Notes: generated by a model from the letters alone, not told the origin. A stretch of DNA of 64,000 nt from Prochlorococcus sp. AG-409-G20 (GCA_003215775.1 QCJW01000001.1:114988-178987); one strand, 5' to 3'. Positions 47,853 through 58,776 are shown, counted from the first letter of the stretch. A program made the numbers and translations.

Positions 47853-48173
47853 ATGACTAAGATGAAGGGTATTTCTCTCATAAATATCTTTGAAGACTTG
47901 AGTCTTAAGAGAACAGATATTGTAATCAGATTAACAGGAGATGTTATTTCGAAATCACACGAAAAAAATCCATTAGAAGTTATTATATTCAGAGGTTTCA
48001 CGAGTTGTACTACTCATCCAACAATCTCAGACCCTAACCAATCAACTATTCCACCAGGAGGGAAATTAACTGAGGGAGAAGTACTTAAAGCTCCTTTCTC
48101 TCCTAACAATGAAACAATCATACTGGGACCGATGCCTATTGAGGAACTCACTAAACATCAATTTTGGAGATAA
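47853..48173 (+). CDS. Conserved hypothetical protein, DUF7734-like
   Basis: This 106-residue soluble protein has strands DIVIRLTGDVI and EVIIFRGFTSCTTHPT followed by a Pro-rich DPNQSTIPPGGKLTEGEVL and KAPFSPNNETII. The FRGF(S/T)S...T.DP..P..P order is what I recall of DUF7734 proteins in cyanobacteria and plants; this is not verified. It is transcribed with DUF3177 (4-base gap). Two ATG codons close together are possible starts. Confidence 0.72.
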   Translation: MTKMKGISLINIFEDLSLKRTDIVIRLTGDVISKSHEKNPLEVIIFRGFTSCTTHPTISDPNQSTIPPGGKLTEGEVLKAPFSPNNETIILGPMPIEELTKHQFWR

Positions 48174-48208
48174 ATACTTAAATATTGAGAGTACATTATT
48201 AAAGGAAG

Positions 48209-51115
48209 CTAGATTCTTTTCAAAACATCAATGCATCTACTACATAACGAAGGGTGCTCAAGATCTTGGCCAATATCAACTTCATAATGCCAGCATCGTT
48301 GGCACTTAATGCCACGAGCTCTAGCCACTTCAATTATTGCAATTTCATTTTCCTTACTAGAAATTAATTCTGCCCACGGCTCACCTCCTATTTGTAATTG
48401 AGATATTAATAACCAATCCCTAAGCCCATCAATCTCACTATCTCCTTCATTATTCAGCCATTCCAAAGCTTTCGAAAGCTGGTCCGTTTTGGGCTCTATG
48501 CGGACAGCGGCCTCAAGTCCGGCACCAAGTCCCTGCTGAGAACGACAATCCTCAAGACTACGATTCACTAGAGTTCTTAACTCTCTTAATTGATTCATCG
48601 GTTCAATTAAAGATTTATCTCGCCAAGAATCACTAACTTCTGGCCAGCCTCTAATAAAGACAGATTTATCCATTAACTGATATGGAATATTTTGCCAAAT
48701 ATCTTCAGCAGTATGGCAAAGAACTGGTGCAATAATACAAGCAAGAGACTCAATAATGTTTGACATAACTGTCTGACATGTTCTTCTTCTATGATCAGAA
48801 GGTGCACTTACATAAAGTCGATCTTTGGCTATATCAAGGTAGAAATTTGACAAGTCAACTACGCAGAAACTTTGCAGAGTTTGAAAAAATTTCGAGAACT
48901 CATAATTACCAAAAGCTAACGAAACCTCATCAATAACTTCAGCTGTCCTTTGAAGCATCCATCGATCAAGTAGAGGTAACTCTTTAGTGGCTACAGAATC
49001 AATTTCTGGGTCAAAGTCATGTAAATTACCTAAAAGATAGCGAGATGTATTCCTAATTTTTCTGTACATATCTGCCAACTGATTTAGTATCCCGGGACCT
49101 ATTGGAACATCAACAGAGTAATCCACTGAGCTAACCCAAAGCCTTAACACATCGGCTCCATATGGGGGTTCTTTCTTCTTGTTTTTACCACCTTCTATAA
49201 CTACTAGAGGGTCAACTATATTTCCTATTGATTTACTCATCTTTCTTCCCTTTTCATCCAAAGCAAAACCATGAGTCAGAACCTTCTTATAAGGAGCTTC
49301 CTGAGTAACTGCTATAGAAGTAAGTAAAGATGACTGGAACCAACCTCTATGTTGATCGGAACCCTCTAAATAGAGATCGGCCGGGAACGAAAGAGAGTCG
49401 CGTTTACTAATAACAGAAGCCCAACTAGATCCAGAATCAAACCAGACATCCATTGTATCTGTACATTTCTTCCATCTATGGGATTGAGAAGCATATTTCT
49501 CAGGAAGTAAATCTGCTTCATCAAGTTCCCACCAAACATCAGATCCATGTTTAGCTACCAAGTTTTCTATGTGATTCAGAGTCTCAGAATTTAAGAGAAC
49601 TTCATCTCCATCCCTTTCATAAAAGACAGGAATTGGGACTCCCCATGTTCGCTGTCTTGATATACACCAATCTCCACGTTCACTAACCATTGAATGAATT
49701 CGATTTCTTCCAGATTTAGGCATCCATGTAATATCATCAATAGATGAGAGTGATTGCCGTCTAAATCCTTCAACGGAAGCAAACCATTGCTCAGTGGCCC
49801 TAAATATTGTGGGCTTCTTAGTACGCCAATCATAGGGATATCTATGTTCATAAGTCTCTTGTTTTATTAAAAATCCACCTTCATCTAAAGATTGAATAAT
49901 TGCAGGATTGGCATCCTTAAGAACATTAAGGCCCTTAAAATTACCAGCTTCATCTGTAAAATTACCCACATCATCTACAGGACATAGAATAGGTAAACCA
50001 TTTTTTAATCCAGTCTGAAAATCATCCACTCCGTGACCAGGTGCCGTGTGCACAAGGCCAGTACCTGATTCGGTTGTTATGTAATCCCCGCCTAAAACAA
50101 TTGGACTCTTTCTATCAAACAAAGGATGTCTATATATAAGTCCTTGAAGTAGTAAACCCTTCACTTTTGCTTGAGCTTGAAGTGTGGTATCTAATTTCTC
50201 ACTTAATACATGCAAAAGATCAGATGCAACGACAAATAACCGACTCTTGTTATCAGCTGCAAAAACATATTCAAGGTGTTCGTTTACTGAAATTGCTAAA
50301 TTTGCCGGAATCGTCCAAGGGGTCGTTGTCCATATAGAGATATTTAAAACCCCACTTAACTTATCTTGCTCATGTGGCAAATAAAGACCTTGTTTTTCAA
50401 GTACCTTTCTCAAAGCATCAGGCAGAGATATTGCAGGGAATGCAACATAAATACTGTCACTAGTATGTCCATCTGGATATTCCAATTCAGCCTCTGCTAA
50501 AGCTGTGCGAGAACTTGGACTCCAATGCACAGGCTTCAATCCCCGATAAATATGCCCCTTAAGAACCATTTGCCCAAAGACATGAATTTGAGCTGCCTCA
50601 TAATCTTTCTCTAGCGTCAAATAAGGATGCTCCCAATCAGCCCATATCCCCCATCGACGAAAACCAGCCATTTGATTAGAAACTTGCTTTCGTGCATAAG
50701 CAGCAGCCTTCTTCCTTAGCTTTAAAGGTGTAAGGGCAGCCCGTCTTTCCTTATCGAGAGACTGCAGAACCTTGAGTTCGATTGGCAAGCCATGGCAATC
50801 CCAGCCAGGAACAAAATCAACCTTTCTGCCTCGCATTATTTGGAACTTATTAATAATGTCTTTCAAAACTTTGTTTAATGCATGGCCCATATGCAGATCT
50901 CCATTTGCATATGGAGGGCCATCATGCAAAGTAAAACTTTTCCCCTGATTAGATTTTCCTAATTCATAATCAATTCCATTCTCCTTCCAGAAAGCCTGAA
51001 TCTCAGGTTCCCTTTGGGTTGAATTTGCACGCATCCCAAAGGTTGTGCTTAATAGATTGAGGGTTGCTTTATAGGAAGGAAGTTCGTCGCTACCCTTTTG
51101 TTTTTCTTGAGTCAC
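48209..51115 (-). CDS. ileS: Isoleucyl-tRNA synthetase
   Basis: This 968-residue class I synthetase has the HIGH motif as HMGH in [15 protein letters not shown], an editing domain with [16 protein letters not shown], the KMSKS loop [14 protein letters not shown] and a C-terminal zinc site [10 protein letters not shown]...CSRC. It charges tRNA-Ile. The bacterial-type length and C-terminal zinc ribbon support the eubacterial class. A divergent region of over 500 bases follows its start. Confidence 0.97.
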   Translation of the reverse strand: MTQEKQKGSDELPSYKATLNLLSTTFGMRANSTQREPEIQAFWKENGIDYELGKSNQGKSFTLHDGPPYANGDLHMGHALNKVLKDIINKFQIMRGRKVDFVPGWDCHGLPIELKVLQSLDKERRAALTPLKLRKKAAAYARKQVSNQMAGFRRWGIWADWEHPYLTLEKDYEAAQIHVFGQMVLKGHIYRGLKPVHWSPSSRTALAEAELEYPDGHTSDSIYVAFPAISLPDALRKVLEKQGLYLPHEQDKLSGVLNISIWTTTPWTIPANLAISVNEHLEYVFAADNKSRLFVVASDLLHVLSEKLDTTLQAQAKVKGLLLQGLIYRHPLFDRKSPIVLGGDYITTESGTGLVHTAPGHGVDDFQTGLKNGLPILCPVDDVGNFTDEAGNFKGLNVLKDANPAIIQSLDEGGFLIKQETYEHRYPYDWRTKKPTIFRATEQWFASVEGFRRQSLSSIDDITWMPKSGRNRIHSMVSERGDWCISRQRTWGVPIPVFYERDGDEVLLNSETLNHIENLVAKHGSDVWWELDEADLLPEKYASQSHRWKKCTDTMDVWFDSGSSWASVISKRDSLSFPADLYLEGSDQHRGWFQSSLLTSIAVTQEAPYKKVLTHGFALDEKGRKMSKSIGNIVDPLVVIEGGKNKKKEPPYGADVLRLWVSSVDYSVDVPIGPGILNQLADMYRKIRNTSRYLLGNLHDFDPEIDSVATKELPLLDRWMLQRTAEVIDEVSLAFGNYEFSKFFQTLQSFCVVDLSNFYLDIAKDRLYVSAPSDHRRRTCQTVMSNIIESLACIIAPVLCHTAEDIWQNIPYQLMDKSVFIRGWPEVSDSWRDKSLIEPMNQLRELRTLVNRSLEDCRSQQGLGAGLEAAVRIEPKTDQLSKALEWLNNEGDSEIDGLRDWLLISQLQIGGEPWAELISSKENEIAIIEVARARGIKCQRCWHYEVDIGQDLEHPSLCSRCIDVLKRI

Positions 51116-51680
51116 TTGTTAAAAGGCGTAGTGAGATGCTGAATCCTTCTTATTAGGATTCAGACATAATTGATTAGTTGGGGTCTGAAGAAAGTCTGAG
51201 TTGCCAGCTTCTAATGGAAGTTGCGAGGTATTCACTGCATAAGAGTTTTCCATAAATTGAATGGTATCTGGAAGAACCCATTTCTTTCCAAGTGCTTCGC
51301 CGTCGAGAAAGGCTTGAGATTGGAGGTTTGGATTACGAATATTATTAAATCACCGCAGCCACCCCAAAGTCTGAAAATCTAAATTTGGGCTCAATCAATC
51401 AAGTTATTGATCTTGAGGAAGAAAAACACACATGTTATTCGTCACTACTTAATCAATCCATCAAACTGAACAGCCTTCTAGCCAAGATGGCCTATTAGAA
51501 AACTCTAAATAAGATAGATATAATCATGCACCGTGCAAGAGGTGCGCAAAGTCCAACCAATTTAAAAGCAAATTCCTCAGGCATTATGCTCAACAAGGAA
51601 TACATCCCATGAACAAGGTCAACATAATTTCTAGAAAAAGCCAAAACCGCTTTGGTCGATTTACTAAAATTATGAGCAAA
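51116..51680. other. 565-base region without a supported gene
   Basis: No conserved gene is found between the ileS start and tRNA-Leu. A hairpin (TGAATCC...GGATTCA with a 9-base loop) lies at about 51139-51161. Short frames exist on both strands, including one of 63 codons on the minus strand whose start lies at the edge of tRNA-Leu, but none resembles a known protein. It should hold the ileS promoter and the tRNA promoter. A small RNA is possible. Confidence 0.5.
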
Positions 51681-51762
51681 GCCCATCTGGCGGAATTGGT
51701 AGACGCGCTGGTTTTAGGTACCAGTGACTTCGGTCGTGGGAGTTCAAGTCTCCCGGTGGGCA
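51681..51762 (+). tRNA. tRNA-Leu(TAG)
   Basis: This 82-base class II tRNA has an acceptor stem GCCCATC pairing with GGTGGGC (one T:G), discriminator A, an anticodon arm CTGGT-TTTAGGT-ACCAG with anticodon TAG, a long variable arm (GTGACTTCGGTCGT region) and a T arm GGGAG-TTCAAGT-CTCCC. It reads CUN codons. CCA is not encoded. Confidence 0.96.
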
Positions 51763-51893
51763 TCCCAAAACCCTTTGAAATAAAGCCTTTGCAAGTATTA
51801 ATTGACTAAACAATTGAGTTACAGCAACCTGAAGGTATTTAATTCTTTCAATTGGAGTTGACTTTGGTTTATTGGCTCTAGATCCTCAATGAA

Positions 51894-52922
51894 ATGACCC
51901 AAACCATCGCGAAAACTAATTCACTAAAGACATTTAAATCAGTTACTGATTGGCAGAAAGACATCCAAAACTATTTGGATCCTCCTAATGCTTGGAATCC
52001 CACAGTAGGGTTGTTTATAACAGGGTACTTACTAGCAACTCTAAGTATTTGGCAATGGTATCAAGGGAATTGGCCTTTACCAGTATTAGTTGGCCTTTCT
52101 TTTCTCGCCCTCCATATGGAAGGAACTGTTATTCATGATGCTTGTCACAACGCTGCTCACCCAAATCGATGGATAAATCAAGCCATGGGACATGGAGCAG
52201 CAATATTGCTTGGTTTTAGTTTCCCTGTTTTCACAAGAGTGCATCTTCAGCACCATTCACATGTCAATGACCCCAACAATGACCCAGATCATATAGTCAG
52301 CACTTTTGGACCTGTCTGGTTAATAGCTCCTAGATTCTTCTATCACGAATTCTTTTTTTTTCAGAGAAAATTATGGAGAAGATATGAGCTAATGCAATGG
52401 GGATTAGAAAGAAGTCTGTTTGTATCAGTTGTTCTAGCAGGTATTCACTTTAATTTCATGAATGTAATTTACAACCTATGGTTTGGTCCAGCATTAATGG
52501 TAGGAGTAACCCTTGGTATCTTTTTTGACTATTTACCCCATAGGCCTTTCCTATCACGTAATCGCTGGAAGAATGCCAGAGTATATCCAGGTAGAACAAT
52601 GAATTTATTAATCATGGGTCAGAACTATCATCTTGTTCATCATCTATGGCCCTCAATCCCCTGGTTTGAATACAAGCCTGCATACGAAGCAACTAAGCCA
52701 CTATTAGACTTAAAAGGATCACCCCAAAGGATGGGAATTTTTGAAACTAAAAAGGATAGCCTAAATTTTCTTTATGATATATTTTTAGGAGTAAGGAGTC
52801 ATAAGAAAAGAAGAAGCAGAATGAGGCCTGTAGCAAGACTTTTTCCCACTTTTTCCTGGCAAAGAAAATGGATTTATCTTATACACAAGACTGCACTAAT
52901 ACCTAGCAAAAGTAAAGAATAA
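51894..52922 (+). CDS. crtR: Beta-carotene hydroxylase CrtR
   Basis: This 342-residue membrane di-iron protein of the fatty-acid desaturase/CrtR type has three His boxes: HDACHNAAH (about 81-89), HLQHHSH (about 115-121) and HLVHHLWP (about 246-253). CrtR hydroxylates the beta-rings of carotenoids to make zeaxanthin, the main photoprotective carotenoid of Prochlorococcus. A basic C-terminal tail is present. It follows tRNA-Leu by 131 bases. Confidence 0.92.
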   Translation: MTQTIAKTNSLKTFKSVTDWQKDIQNYLDPPNAWNPTVGLFITGYLLATLSIWQWYQGNWPLPVLVGLSFLALHMEGTVIHDACHNAAHPNRWINQAMGHGAAILLGFSFPVFTRVHLQHHSHVNDPNNDPDHIVSTFGPVWLIAPRFFYHEFFFFQRKLWRRYELMQWGLERSLFVSVVLAGIHFNFMNVIYNLWFGPALMVGVTLGIFFDYLPHRPFLSRNRWKNARVYPGRTMNLLIMGQNYHLVHHLWPSIPWFEYKPAYEATKPLLDLKGSPQRMGIFETKKDSLNFLYDIFLGVRSHKKRRSRMRPVARLFPTFSWQRKWIYLIHKTALIPSKSKE

Positions 52923-52923
52923 A

Positions 52924-53217
52924 TTAATCTGAGAGTATTTTTGGAACCTTGAAAAAATCTCCTTCTCTTTCAGGCGCTAAAGCTAATAATTTATCACGAA
53001 TATCAGTAGAGGTTACTACATCCTCTCTTAGAACATTTACAACTTCAACTGCTCTAGTAGTAGGAGGAATATTAGTTGTATCTACTTTTTCCAACTGTTC
53101 TACATAAGCCAAAATTTTCTCCAACTGAATCGCATGTTCCTCAAGCTGATCATTAGGCAAATCCAGACGAGCAAGTCCAGCAACCTTCCTAACATCTGAT
53201 GCATTGATTTGATTCAT
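52924..53217 (-). CDS. gatC: Glutamyl-tRNA(Gln) amidotransferase subunit C
   Basis: This is the 97-residue small subunit of GatCAB, which makes Gln-tRNA(Gln) from misacylated Glu-tRNA. The pattern [17 protein letters not shown] and the Pro-rich [19 protein letters not shown] are typical. Its start overlaps the stop of the upstream creatininase gene (ATGA). gatA and gatB are not in this window. Confidence 0.93.
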   Translation of the reverse strand: MNQINASDVRKVAGLARLDLPNDQLEEHAIQLEKILAYVEQLEKVDTTNIPPTTRAVEVVNVLREDVVTSTDIRDKLLALAPEREGDFFKVPKILSD

Positions 53218-54002
53218 GTGGACTCCATAAAATCAGAAAGTTCTTTAGTTAAAGCAGAGGCAGCTTTACTAAGTAAGAGTTTTCCATGCTCTGGCTTTGC
53301 TAGATAAGGGTCTGACCCCATCCTGCCATCGGGGTATCTTTTTCGAAAATCGTCTGCTCCATAAATAGGGCCAGCCGGAACAGGATCATCAAGTAGACGT
53401 TGTTTGTTTAGCAAGCTTGATTCTAAATACAAAGTCAACGAAATTTCACTTGGAGTAGCATGTTGTCCTTCTTTACTTCCATAAAGCTTTGCTGCTTCTT
53501 TGTACACTTCAGGAACCATAAACCAATTAGATAACTTGCATTTCAAATTCTTTGCTACAGAGAAGTTCTTATCCCGAGCACTTAGGTATGTCTGAGCAAA
53601 TGCTGCCTTAATAGTCGCAATATTCCCACCATGACCATTAATCACAAAAAGCCTCTCAAAGCCATTACGAGCTAATGAGAGCAATAAATCATTCAGAACC
53701 AACAATAATGTTGATGGCTGCAAACTCATCGTTCCAGGAAAAGCAAGGTGGTGCTCAGCCATTCCAAATACTTGGGCAGGTGCAACTAACACACCTGTCT
53801 GCACGCCAACCTCTAAAGCAACCGCCTCTGCAGTTAAAGCATCTGTACCAATAGCTCCAGTAGGCCCATGCTGTTCTGTTGAACCTATTGGCAAGATAAT
53901 TGCTTTGCAAGACTTTAAATAATCCTCAACCTCTGGCCAACTTTTCAAGGCCAAACGAATAGCTGAAGAGGTATTAACAGGTCCAGGGAATTTTTGTGGC
54001 AT
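53214..54002 (-). CDS. Creatininase family amidohydrolase
   Basis: This protein of about 262 residues has the creatininase-family metal site: [20 protein letters not shown] near the N-terminus and [17 protein letters not shown] in the middle. Zinc-binding Glu/His/Asp residues are present. Family members hydrolyse creatinine or open the formamide of a pterin/riboflavin precursor (ArfB-like), so the substrate here is open. The start is taken at ATG 54002 (MPQKFPG); a longer TTG frame is possible. It overlaps gatC, with which it is probably cotranscribed. Confidence 0.85.
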   Translation of the reverse strand: MPQKFPGPVNTSSAIRLALKSWPEVEDYLKSCKAIILPIGSTEQHGPTGAIGTDALTAEAVALEVGVQTGVLVAPAQVFGMAEHHLAFPGTMSLQPSTLLLVLNDLLLSLARNGFERLFVINGHGGNIATIKAAFAQTYLSARDKNFSVAKNLKCKLSNWFMVPEVYKEAAKLYGSKEGQHATPSEISLTLYLESSLLNKQRLLDDPVPAGPIYGADDFRKRYPDGRMGSDPYLAKPEHGKLLLSKAASALTKELSDFMEST

Positions 54003-54125
54003 AAATTGAGAATAAGACAATGGAGAGTCCCGACACAGCAAGTGACACAGTTGGTATATTTGAAAATAGTAGAATTAAAGAGAAGAAGCCAAAGCAACGT
54101 TTTAAATTTTGCCTATTAAGATTTT

Positions 54126-54776
54126 ATGTATTCACTGGCGGAAATTAACTCAACTTCAAAAGCCAGGCAAATCATAGATAAATCTTTCTTTTCTAGATCA
54201 GCAGAACTAGTCGCTCCTGATTTAATAGGCTGTAAACTTGTAAGAAGAAAGACAAATGGAGAAAATATTTGGGGAGTGATTGTTGAGACTGAGGCATACT
54301 CACAAAATGAGCCTGCATGCCATGGCTATAAACGACGAACCGCAGCCAATGAAACATTATTTGGAGAGCCTGGACGTTTTTATATATATCTGACCTATGG
54401 CATTTATCACTGTGTGAACATAGTCACCGATCGCAAAAATTTTGCGAGTGGGGTATTACTCAGATCTATAGCTATGGCAGGAGAAAATGAAAGAATTGCT
54501 GCTGGTCCAGGCTTATTAGCTAAACGATTCGGTTTAGATAGAAGTCATGACAATTCGCCAATCTCATTAGAGAATGGCTTATGGCTGGTAGAACGTTCAC
54601 CCGCCACCAATATGCTGAAGATTGTTCGTACAACAAGAATTGGCATTTCACAAGCAAAGGAATTGCCATTGCGTTGGTATCTTCAATCGAGTCGAAGCAT
54701 TAGCAAGCGCGCAAAAGGAGATTTCTCTCCTAGGCAAGAGCTTGCCTGGATCCCTGCTGCATCTGAGGGTCCATGA
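54126..54776 (+). CDS. mpg: DNA-3-methyladenine glycosylase (AAG/MPG family)
   Basis: This 216-residue alkyladenine DNA glycosylase starts base excision repair of damaged purines. Family marks are [28 protein letters not shown] (catalytic Glu), [19 protein letters not shown] and VLLRSIA. The last four bases overlap the pyrB start (ATGA), so the two are cotranslated. Confidence 0.94.
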   Translation: MYSLAEINSTSKARQIIDKSFFSRSAELVAPDLIGCKLVRRKTNGENIWGVIVETEAYSQNEPACHGYKRRTAANETLFGEPGRFYIYLTYGIYHCVNIVTDRKNFASGVLLRSIAMAGENERIAAGPGLLAKRFGLDRSHDNSPISLENGLWLVERSPATNMLKIVRTTRIGISQAKELPLRWYLQSSRSISKRAKGDFSPRQELAWIPAASEGP

Positions 54777-55789
54777 ACACCTGGACTCATCGACATATAC
54801 TTGATTTATCAAGTTTTTCCTTAGAAGATTTTTCAGCTGTTCTTGAATTGGCCAATAGATTCAAAGCCCTACCTTCTAGTGGTGCAAGAAAACTTCCTGC
54901 GCTTCAAGGGAAATTAGTGGCAACTTTATTTTTTGAACCAAGTACTAGGACAAAAAGTAGTTTCGAATTAGCCGCGAGAAGTCTTTCTGCAGATGTTCAA
55001 AGTTTCTCTGCCAATACCAGTTCATTAAGCAAAGGAGAAACTGCATTAGATACAGCGATGACATATGTGGCAATGGGCGCAGATATACTTGTTGTTAGAC
55101 ATAAATCTTCAACAGTCCCATTACAAATAGCTAACTATTTAGACAAAATCGGCAAGCAAACTGCTGTTCTAAATGGTGGAGATGGACTCCATAGCCATCC
55201 AAGCCAAGGATTACTGGATCTCTTTACACTCGCAGAATATTTCAATCCATCCAACCCAAATCTAGATTCTCTTAGAGACAAGAAAATAGTTATTGTTGGA
55301 GATATCCTTCATTCAAGAGTTGCGCGATCGAACTTATGGGCCCTTACCGCTTGTGGTGCCAATATCGTTCTATGTGGACCCACAAGCTTATTACCTGAAA
55401 ATTTCTCAGAATTTGTAAATTCCCCGCCTCCTGGACAACAAGAAGACCCGATTTCAAATAGAGGAAAAGTTAAAATAATAAGGTCACTTAAAGAAGCTTT
55501 AAATGGTGCAGATGCAATTATGACACTTAGATTACAAAAGGAACGTATGCAACAAAATCTACTTAGCAGTCTTGAAACATATAATGAAGAATATGGCCTT
55601 AGTCATCAAAGTATTAAATGGTGCAAAAAGTCAGTACCAGTTCTTCATCCTGGCCCTGTCAATAGAGGAGTAGAAATGAGTGGGGACCTTATCGAAGATC
55701 GTTCTATATGTCTTATAGAAGAACAAGTAAGAAATGGAATCCCTATAAGAATGGCACTTCTTTATTTAATGTCCGCAATTGAAATATAG
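54773..55789 (+). CDS. pyrB: Aspartate carbamoyltransferase catalytic subunit
   Basis: This 338-residue enzyme makes carbamoyl aspartate in pyrimidine synthesis. It has [18 protein letters not shown] (carbamoyl phosphate site), [14 protein letters not shown] and [11 protein letters not shown]. Length is usual. It is encoded immediately after mpg. pyrE is elsewhere in the window. Confidence 0.96.
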   Translation: MNTWTHRHILDLSSFSLEDFSAVLELANRFKALPSSGARKLPALQGKLVATLFFEPSTRTKSSFELAARSLSADVQSFSANTSSLSKGETALDTAMTYVAMGADILVVRHKSSTVPLQIANYLDKIGKQTAVLNGGDGLHSHPSQGLLDLFTLAEYFNPSNPNLDSLRDKKIVIVGDILHSRVARSNLWALTACGANIVLCGPTSLLPENFSEFVNSPPPGQQEDPISNRGKVKIIRSLKEALNGADAIMTLRLQKERMQQNLLSSLETYNEEYGLSHQSIKWCKKSVPVLHPGPVNRGVEMSGDLIEDRSICLIEEQVRNGIPIRMALLYLMSAIEI

Positions 55790-55852
55790 TTACATGTATC
55801 AAGGTAAATCAATCAACTAAATTCATCCACTGGGAAGAAGAATAACAGCAAA

Positions 55853-56194
55853 CTATAAAAGTTTAAATCCTTCCAACAAGAGGCCATAAAGCAATCCAAT
55901 CCTAAATGAATCTATCAAACCAAAAACAATAGTATTCTTTCTAAAAAGAAATATGTTACGCCTTAAACGAATCAAAATTTCAAGGAACGTAACCGTAAGA
56001 AAAGCACCTACAGGGTCCATCAATGCCAAAACACCATTAATGGTTCCAATTGAACTTCCTATAAGGAATCCGGTAAGTAGATTAATTAAAAATAATGAAT
56101 ACCTGCGCCATGGGTTAATACTCCAAAACTCTAACTTCTCCAAAGCTTGGTCAAAGCTACGGTATAAAATTGTTGACTGGAATCTATTTGACAT
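55853..56194 (-). CDS. Ycf20 / DUF565 family membrane protein
   Basis: This 113-residue protein has two or three membrane segments, beginning NPWRRYSLFLINLLTGFLIG (about 28-47). The NPWRR...L.LLTGFLIGS pattern and VTFLEILIRLRR match Ycf20 (DUF565), conserved in cyanobacteria and chloroplasts. Function is not settled; a plant homologue affects photoprotection. An overlapping plus-strand frame is dismissed because it has no such match. Confidence 0.85.
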   Translation of the reverse strand: MSNRFQSTILYRSFDQALEKLEFWSINPWRRYSLFLINLLTGFLIGSSIGTINGVLALMDPVGAFLTVTFLEILIRLRRNIFLFRKNTIVFGLIDSFRIGLLYGLLLEGFKLL

Positions 56195-56386
56195 TGAATA
56201 CCAAAAATATACAGATAATTTAATGTCCTATGTGAAGTTAGTAAATGATAAGCATATCATTTATAGATTCCTTATGCAGATAAAAGAGTATAGTCAGTCT
56301 TCTGATGAAATTGGATCACTTTTAACGAGACAACTAATTCGTAAAAAAGAATTCTAAAATAGATTCCAAAAATAAACGAAATACAA

Positions 56387-56587
56387 TCAACTTGCTTCCG
56401 ACTTAGACTTGCGAGTTGTTTTACCCTCTAGAAGCTCAAGAAGAGCTTCCGTTTGAGCCAAAACACCCCTGACCTCTCCAGCCTCAGGTAACAAATTCTC
56501 TTCCATCACTCCAAGGTGCATCTCTCGCAGTTCCTGACGGATATAACGGAGGTGACTAACGACTTGCTCTCGTTTCGATTGTGACAT
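56387..56587 (-). CDS. Conserved small hypothetical protein, 66 aa
   Basis: This 66-residue protein is almost wholly helical and charged: LRYIRQELREMHLGVMEENL, then GEVRGVLAQTEALLELLEG and a basic tail (KTTRKSKS). I do not recognise a family. It starts ATG with a reasonable GA-rich region upstream and sits alone, minus strand, after Ycf20. The coherent amphipathic helices and clean start support a real gene. Confidence 0.62.
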   Translation of the reverse strand: MSQSKREQVVSHLRYIRQELREMHLGVMEENLLPEAGEVRGVLAQTEALLELLEGKTTRKSKSEAS

Positions 56588-56919
56588 CGAGATTCCAACT
56601 TTATCGTTACTCTTTTAACGCATGAGCTATGAGATGGGGAAAAGACACTTTGCAAGGTGAAGTTCAAAACCCCATCCACAAAAGGCGCCTATAGCACAAC
56701 TGAAGGCTTCAAAACCCTTAGAAGCAAAAGGCAGAGCTAGGATTGCCAGCTGAAAATAAATCTAAAAATTGCTTAAGACTCAAAGAGTAATCTCTTAATG
56801 AATATCTTAAAGGTCAGTAATTCAACATAATCAATTCAATTTAAATTATGCATGCATAACAAGTTCACGAATTTAAGTTTAAAACCTTATTGAATAAAGG
56901 CAAATCAATAAGAAGCTAA
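56588..56919. other. 332-base region without a supported gene
   Basis: This AT-rich stretch lies between the small helical gene and tRNA-Ala. Its longest frames are about ten codons. It should contain the promoter of the small gene and the 3' end of tRNA-Ala, since both read leftward. I see no strong hairpin. Confidence 0.5.
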
Positions 56920-56992
56920 TGGAGAATAGGGGATTCGAACCCCTGACCTCTGCGGTGCGATCACAGCGCTCTACCAACTGAGCTAATTCCCC
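56920..56992 (-). tRNA. tRNA-Ala(CGC)
   Basis: Read on the minus strand, the 73-base cloverleaf has an acceptor stem GGGGAAT/ATTCTCC with a G3:T70 wobble pair, the alanine identity element. It has discriminator A, D arm GCTCAGTTGGTAGAGC, anticodon arm CTGTG-ATCGCAC-CGCAG with anticodon CGC, and T arm AGGGG-TTCGAAT-CCCCT. It should read GCG only. CCA is not encoded. Confidence 0.94.
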
Positions 56993-57044
56993 AGGCTTAG
57001 GAAGCTAGCGCCCATGCAGAATAAGGCCTATTGGTTTCAGAGCT

Positions 57045-57281
57045 ATGACGGATATGGAACACCCTATTAATCTGGCTGAGGCTATTACTCAAGAGCGTTT
57101 AGAAGCCTTTGATGATGAATCAATTGCTGTTTTAGCAAAACGCCTTGATGAAGATGACTATCCAACTCCATTTGCTGGTCTCAATGATTGGCATCTACTT
57201 CGAGCGCTAGCGATTCACCGCCCTGAACTAACTATTCCTTATTTGCACTTAATAGATCAGGAACCTTTCGATGAAGATTGA
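57045..57281 (+). CDS. DUF2555 family protein
   Basis: This 78-residue cyanobacterial small protein has FDDESIAVLAKRLDEDDYPT (about 22-41) followed by FAGLNDWHLLRALAI, which I recall as the DUF2555 pattern. It is acidic overall. Function unknown. It overlaps the coaBC start by 11 bases in another frame, suggesting cotranslation. Confidence 0.8.
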   Translation: MTDMEHPINLAEAITQERLEAFDDESIAVLAKRLDEDDYPTPFAGLNDWHLLRALAIHRPELTIPYLHLIDQEPFDED

Positions 57282-58557
57282 ACATAATCATTCCTTGCAC
57301 AAGCTGAGGGTACTTGTAGCTGCCAGTGGAAGCATTGCTGCAGTAAAAACTCCCATTCTTGTTAGCTCATTAATAAAAGCAGGCGCTGAAGTGAAATGCC
57401 TAGTAACACCAAGTGCAGAGAATCTAGTCAGCACGATTGCTCTGGCAAACCTAAGTAGGAATCGTTGTTATAGAGATCAAGATCAATGGAGCTCAGAAGA
57501 GCCAAAACCATTACATATCCATCTTTCAGAATGGGCAGACGTTGTTGTCGTTGCGCCTTTAACTGCATCTTCATTATGCAGATGGACTCAAGGACTTGCG
57601 GAAGGATTACTCGCGAGTGTTCTCATTGCTTGCGAGAAACCTGTCGTAGCTGCAGCGGCAATGAATACAGCAATGTGGAACAACACAGCTGTTCACAAAA
57701 ATTGGCTTTCATTACAAAAGGATCCAAACGTAATCGCATTGGCTCCATCCTCAGGTCTATTGGCATGTAACCGTTTTGGTGATGGCCGCATGGTTGAACC
57801 AGAACTAATAGAGCTAGCTATCAATAGTGTTTTTATCAAAAAAAACAAAAATGGGTGCCTTCACAAAGACTGGGATGGCTTAAGACTGCTGGTTACTGCT
57901 GGTCCAACTCAAGAATATTTAGACCCTGCAAGGATTATCACTAACAAAAGCAGTGGCTGGATGGGAACAATGCTTGCTCAAGCAGCAAGGATACGTGGCG
58001 CAAAAGTCAATCTTATTCATGGCCCACTTCAAGTTCATCAAAGCTGGCTCGAAGGATTAAACACTTATTCAATTTCCAGTGCTTCAGAAATGCAAAAACT
58101 TCTGAAAAGCCTAGGAAAATCTGCAGATGCAATTGCCATGACTGCGGCAATAGCGGACTTACGAATTCCTGGTGGAGCCAGTTCTAAAAAACTGAATAAA
58201 GATTCCTTATTAGTTTCATTATCCGAAGGGCTTGAAAAAGTTCCAGATTTATTAACAGAGTTAGCCCTAGAGAGGCCAACTGGCCAAAAACTGCTTGGCT
58301 TTACTGCCCTAAGTGGAGACGACTCAACAATTCAAAAGGTTGGAGCAGCTAAAAGAATTAATAAAGGATGTGATTTGATTTTTGCCAATCCAATTGATCG
58401 CCCTAACCAAGGATTTAATTCATCTTCCAACGGTGGCTTCTTATTAGGTCCTAATGGGATGACCAAATCAATCCCAGTAACCTCGAAATTGGACTTAGCT
58501 CATCAATTGCTAGATGAATTACTAGCTCTTTCTCCAAAGATTTCTGAAACAATATGA
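57271..58557 (+). CDS. coaBC: Bifunctional CoaBC (Dfp), pantothenate to 4'-phosphopantetheine steps
   Basis: This 428-residue protein has two parts. The N-terminal flavoprotein (HFCD) decarboxylase has ASGSIAAVKTPILVSSL, the VVAPLTASSLCRW strand and the substrate loop AAAMNTAMW. The C-terminal phosphopantothenoylcysteine synthetase has VTAGPTQEYLDPARIITNKSSG and AMTAAIADLRI. It makes 4'-phosphopantetheine for CoA. It overlaps DUF2555 upstream. Confidence 0.94.
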   Translation: MKIEHNHSLHKLRVLVAASGSIAAVKTPILVSSLIKAGAEVKCLVTPSAENLVSTIALANLSRNRCYRDQDQWSSEEPKPLHIHLSEWADVVVVAPLTASSLCRWTQGLAEGLLASVLIACEKPVVAAAAMNTAMWNNTAVHKNWLSLQKDPNVIALAPSSGLLACNRFGDGRMVEPELIELAINSVFIKKNKNGCLHKDWDGLRLLVTAGPTQEYLDPARIITNKSSGWMGTMLAQAARIRGAKVNLIHGPLQVHQSWLEGLNTYSISSASEMQKLLKSLGKSADAIAMTAAIADLRIPGGASSKKLNKDSLLVSLSEGLEKVPDLLTELALERPTGQKLLGFTALSGDDSTIQKVGAAKRINKGCDLIFANPIDRPNQGFNSSSNGGFLLGPNGMTKSIPVTSKLDLAHQLLDELLALSPKISETI

Positions 58558-58776
58558 TTAAAGGCATTTAAGCCTATCCAAGTCGTCAATCTGGCAAAAG
58601 CCTTTCCACAAAAGAGTTCTGAAGAATGCTTGGCTGATTTTCACGCTTAAAAAGAAGCGACGGATTGTTGAGAGCTGCAAAAGGCTTCCCTTCAGCTGCA
58701 TTTGACCCCTGTAATATCCACATTGAACAAATGGGCGGTTTATACCGCAGTCATCTGGTCTTTCCGGCTTCCCTCC
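58558..58776 (+). other. 219-base region upstream of psbO
   Basis: This should hold the psbO promoter and leader. An open frame from TTG 58702 runs into psbO in frame, but the added 25 residues have no signal-peptide character and match no family feature. I see no clear -35/-10 pair. Confidence 0.45.

Noticed and set aside
51495..51686. 63-codon minus-strand frame next to tRNA-Leu, with a vague resemblance to PsaI (a VGL..P.. stretch)
   Set aside because: The start lies at the tRNA edge, the match to PsaI is too loose and no psaL neighbour exists.
51609..51809. 66-codon plus-strand frame crossing tRNA-Leu
   Set aside because: Its centre is the translated tRNA sequence; no protein similarity.
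55953..56357. 134-codon plus-strand frame
   Set aside because: It lies opposite the Ycf20/DUF565 gene, which has the conserved pattern; this frame does not.
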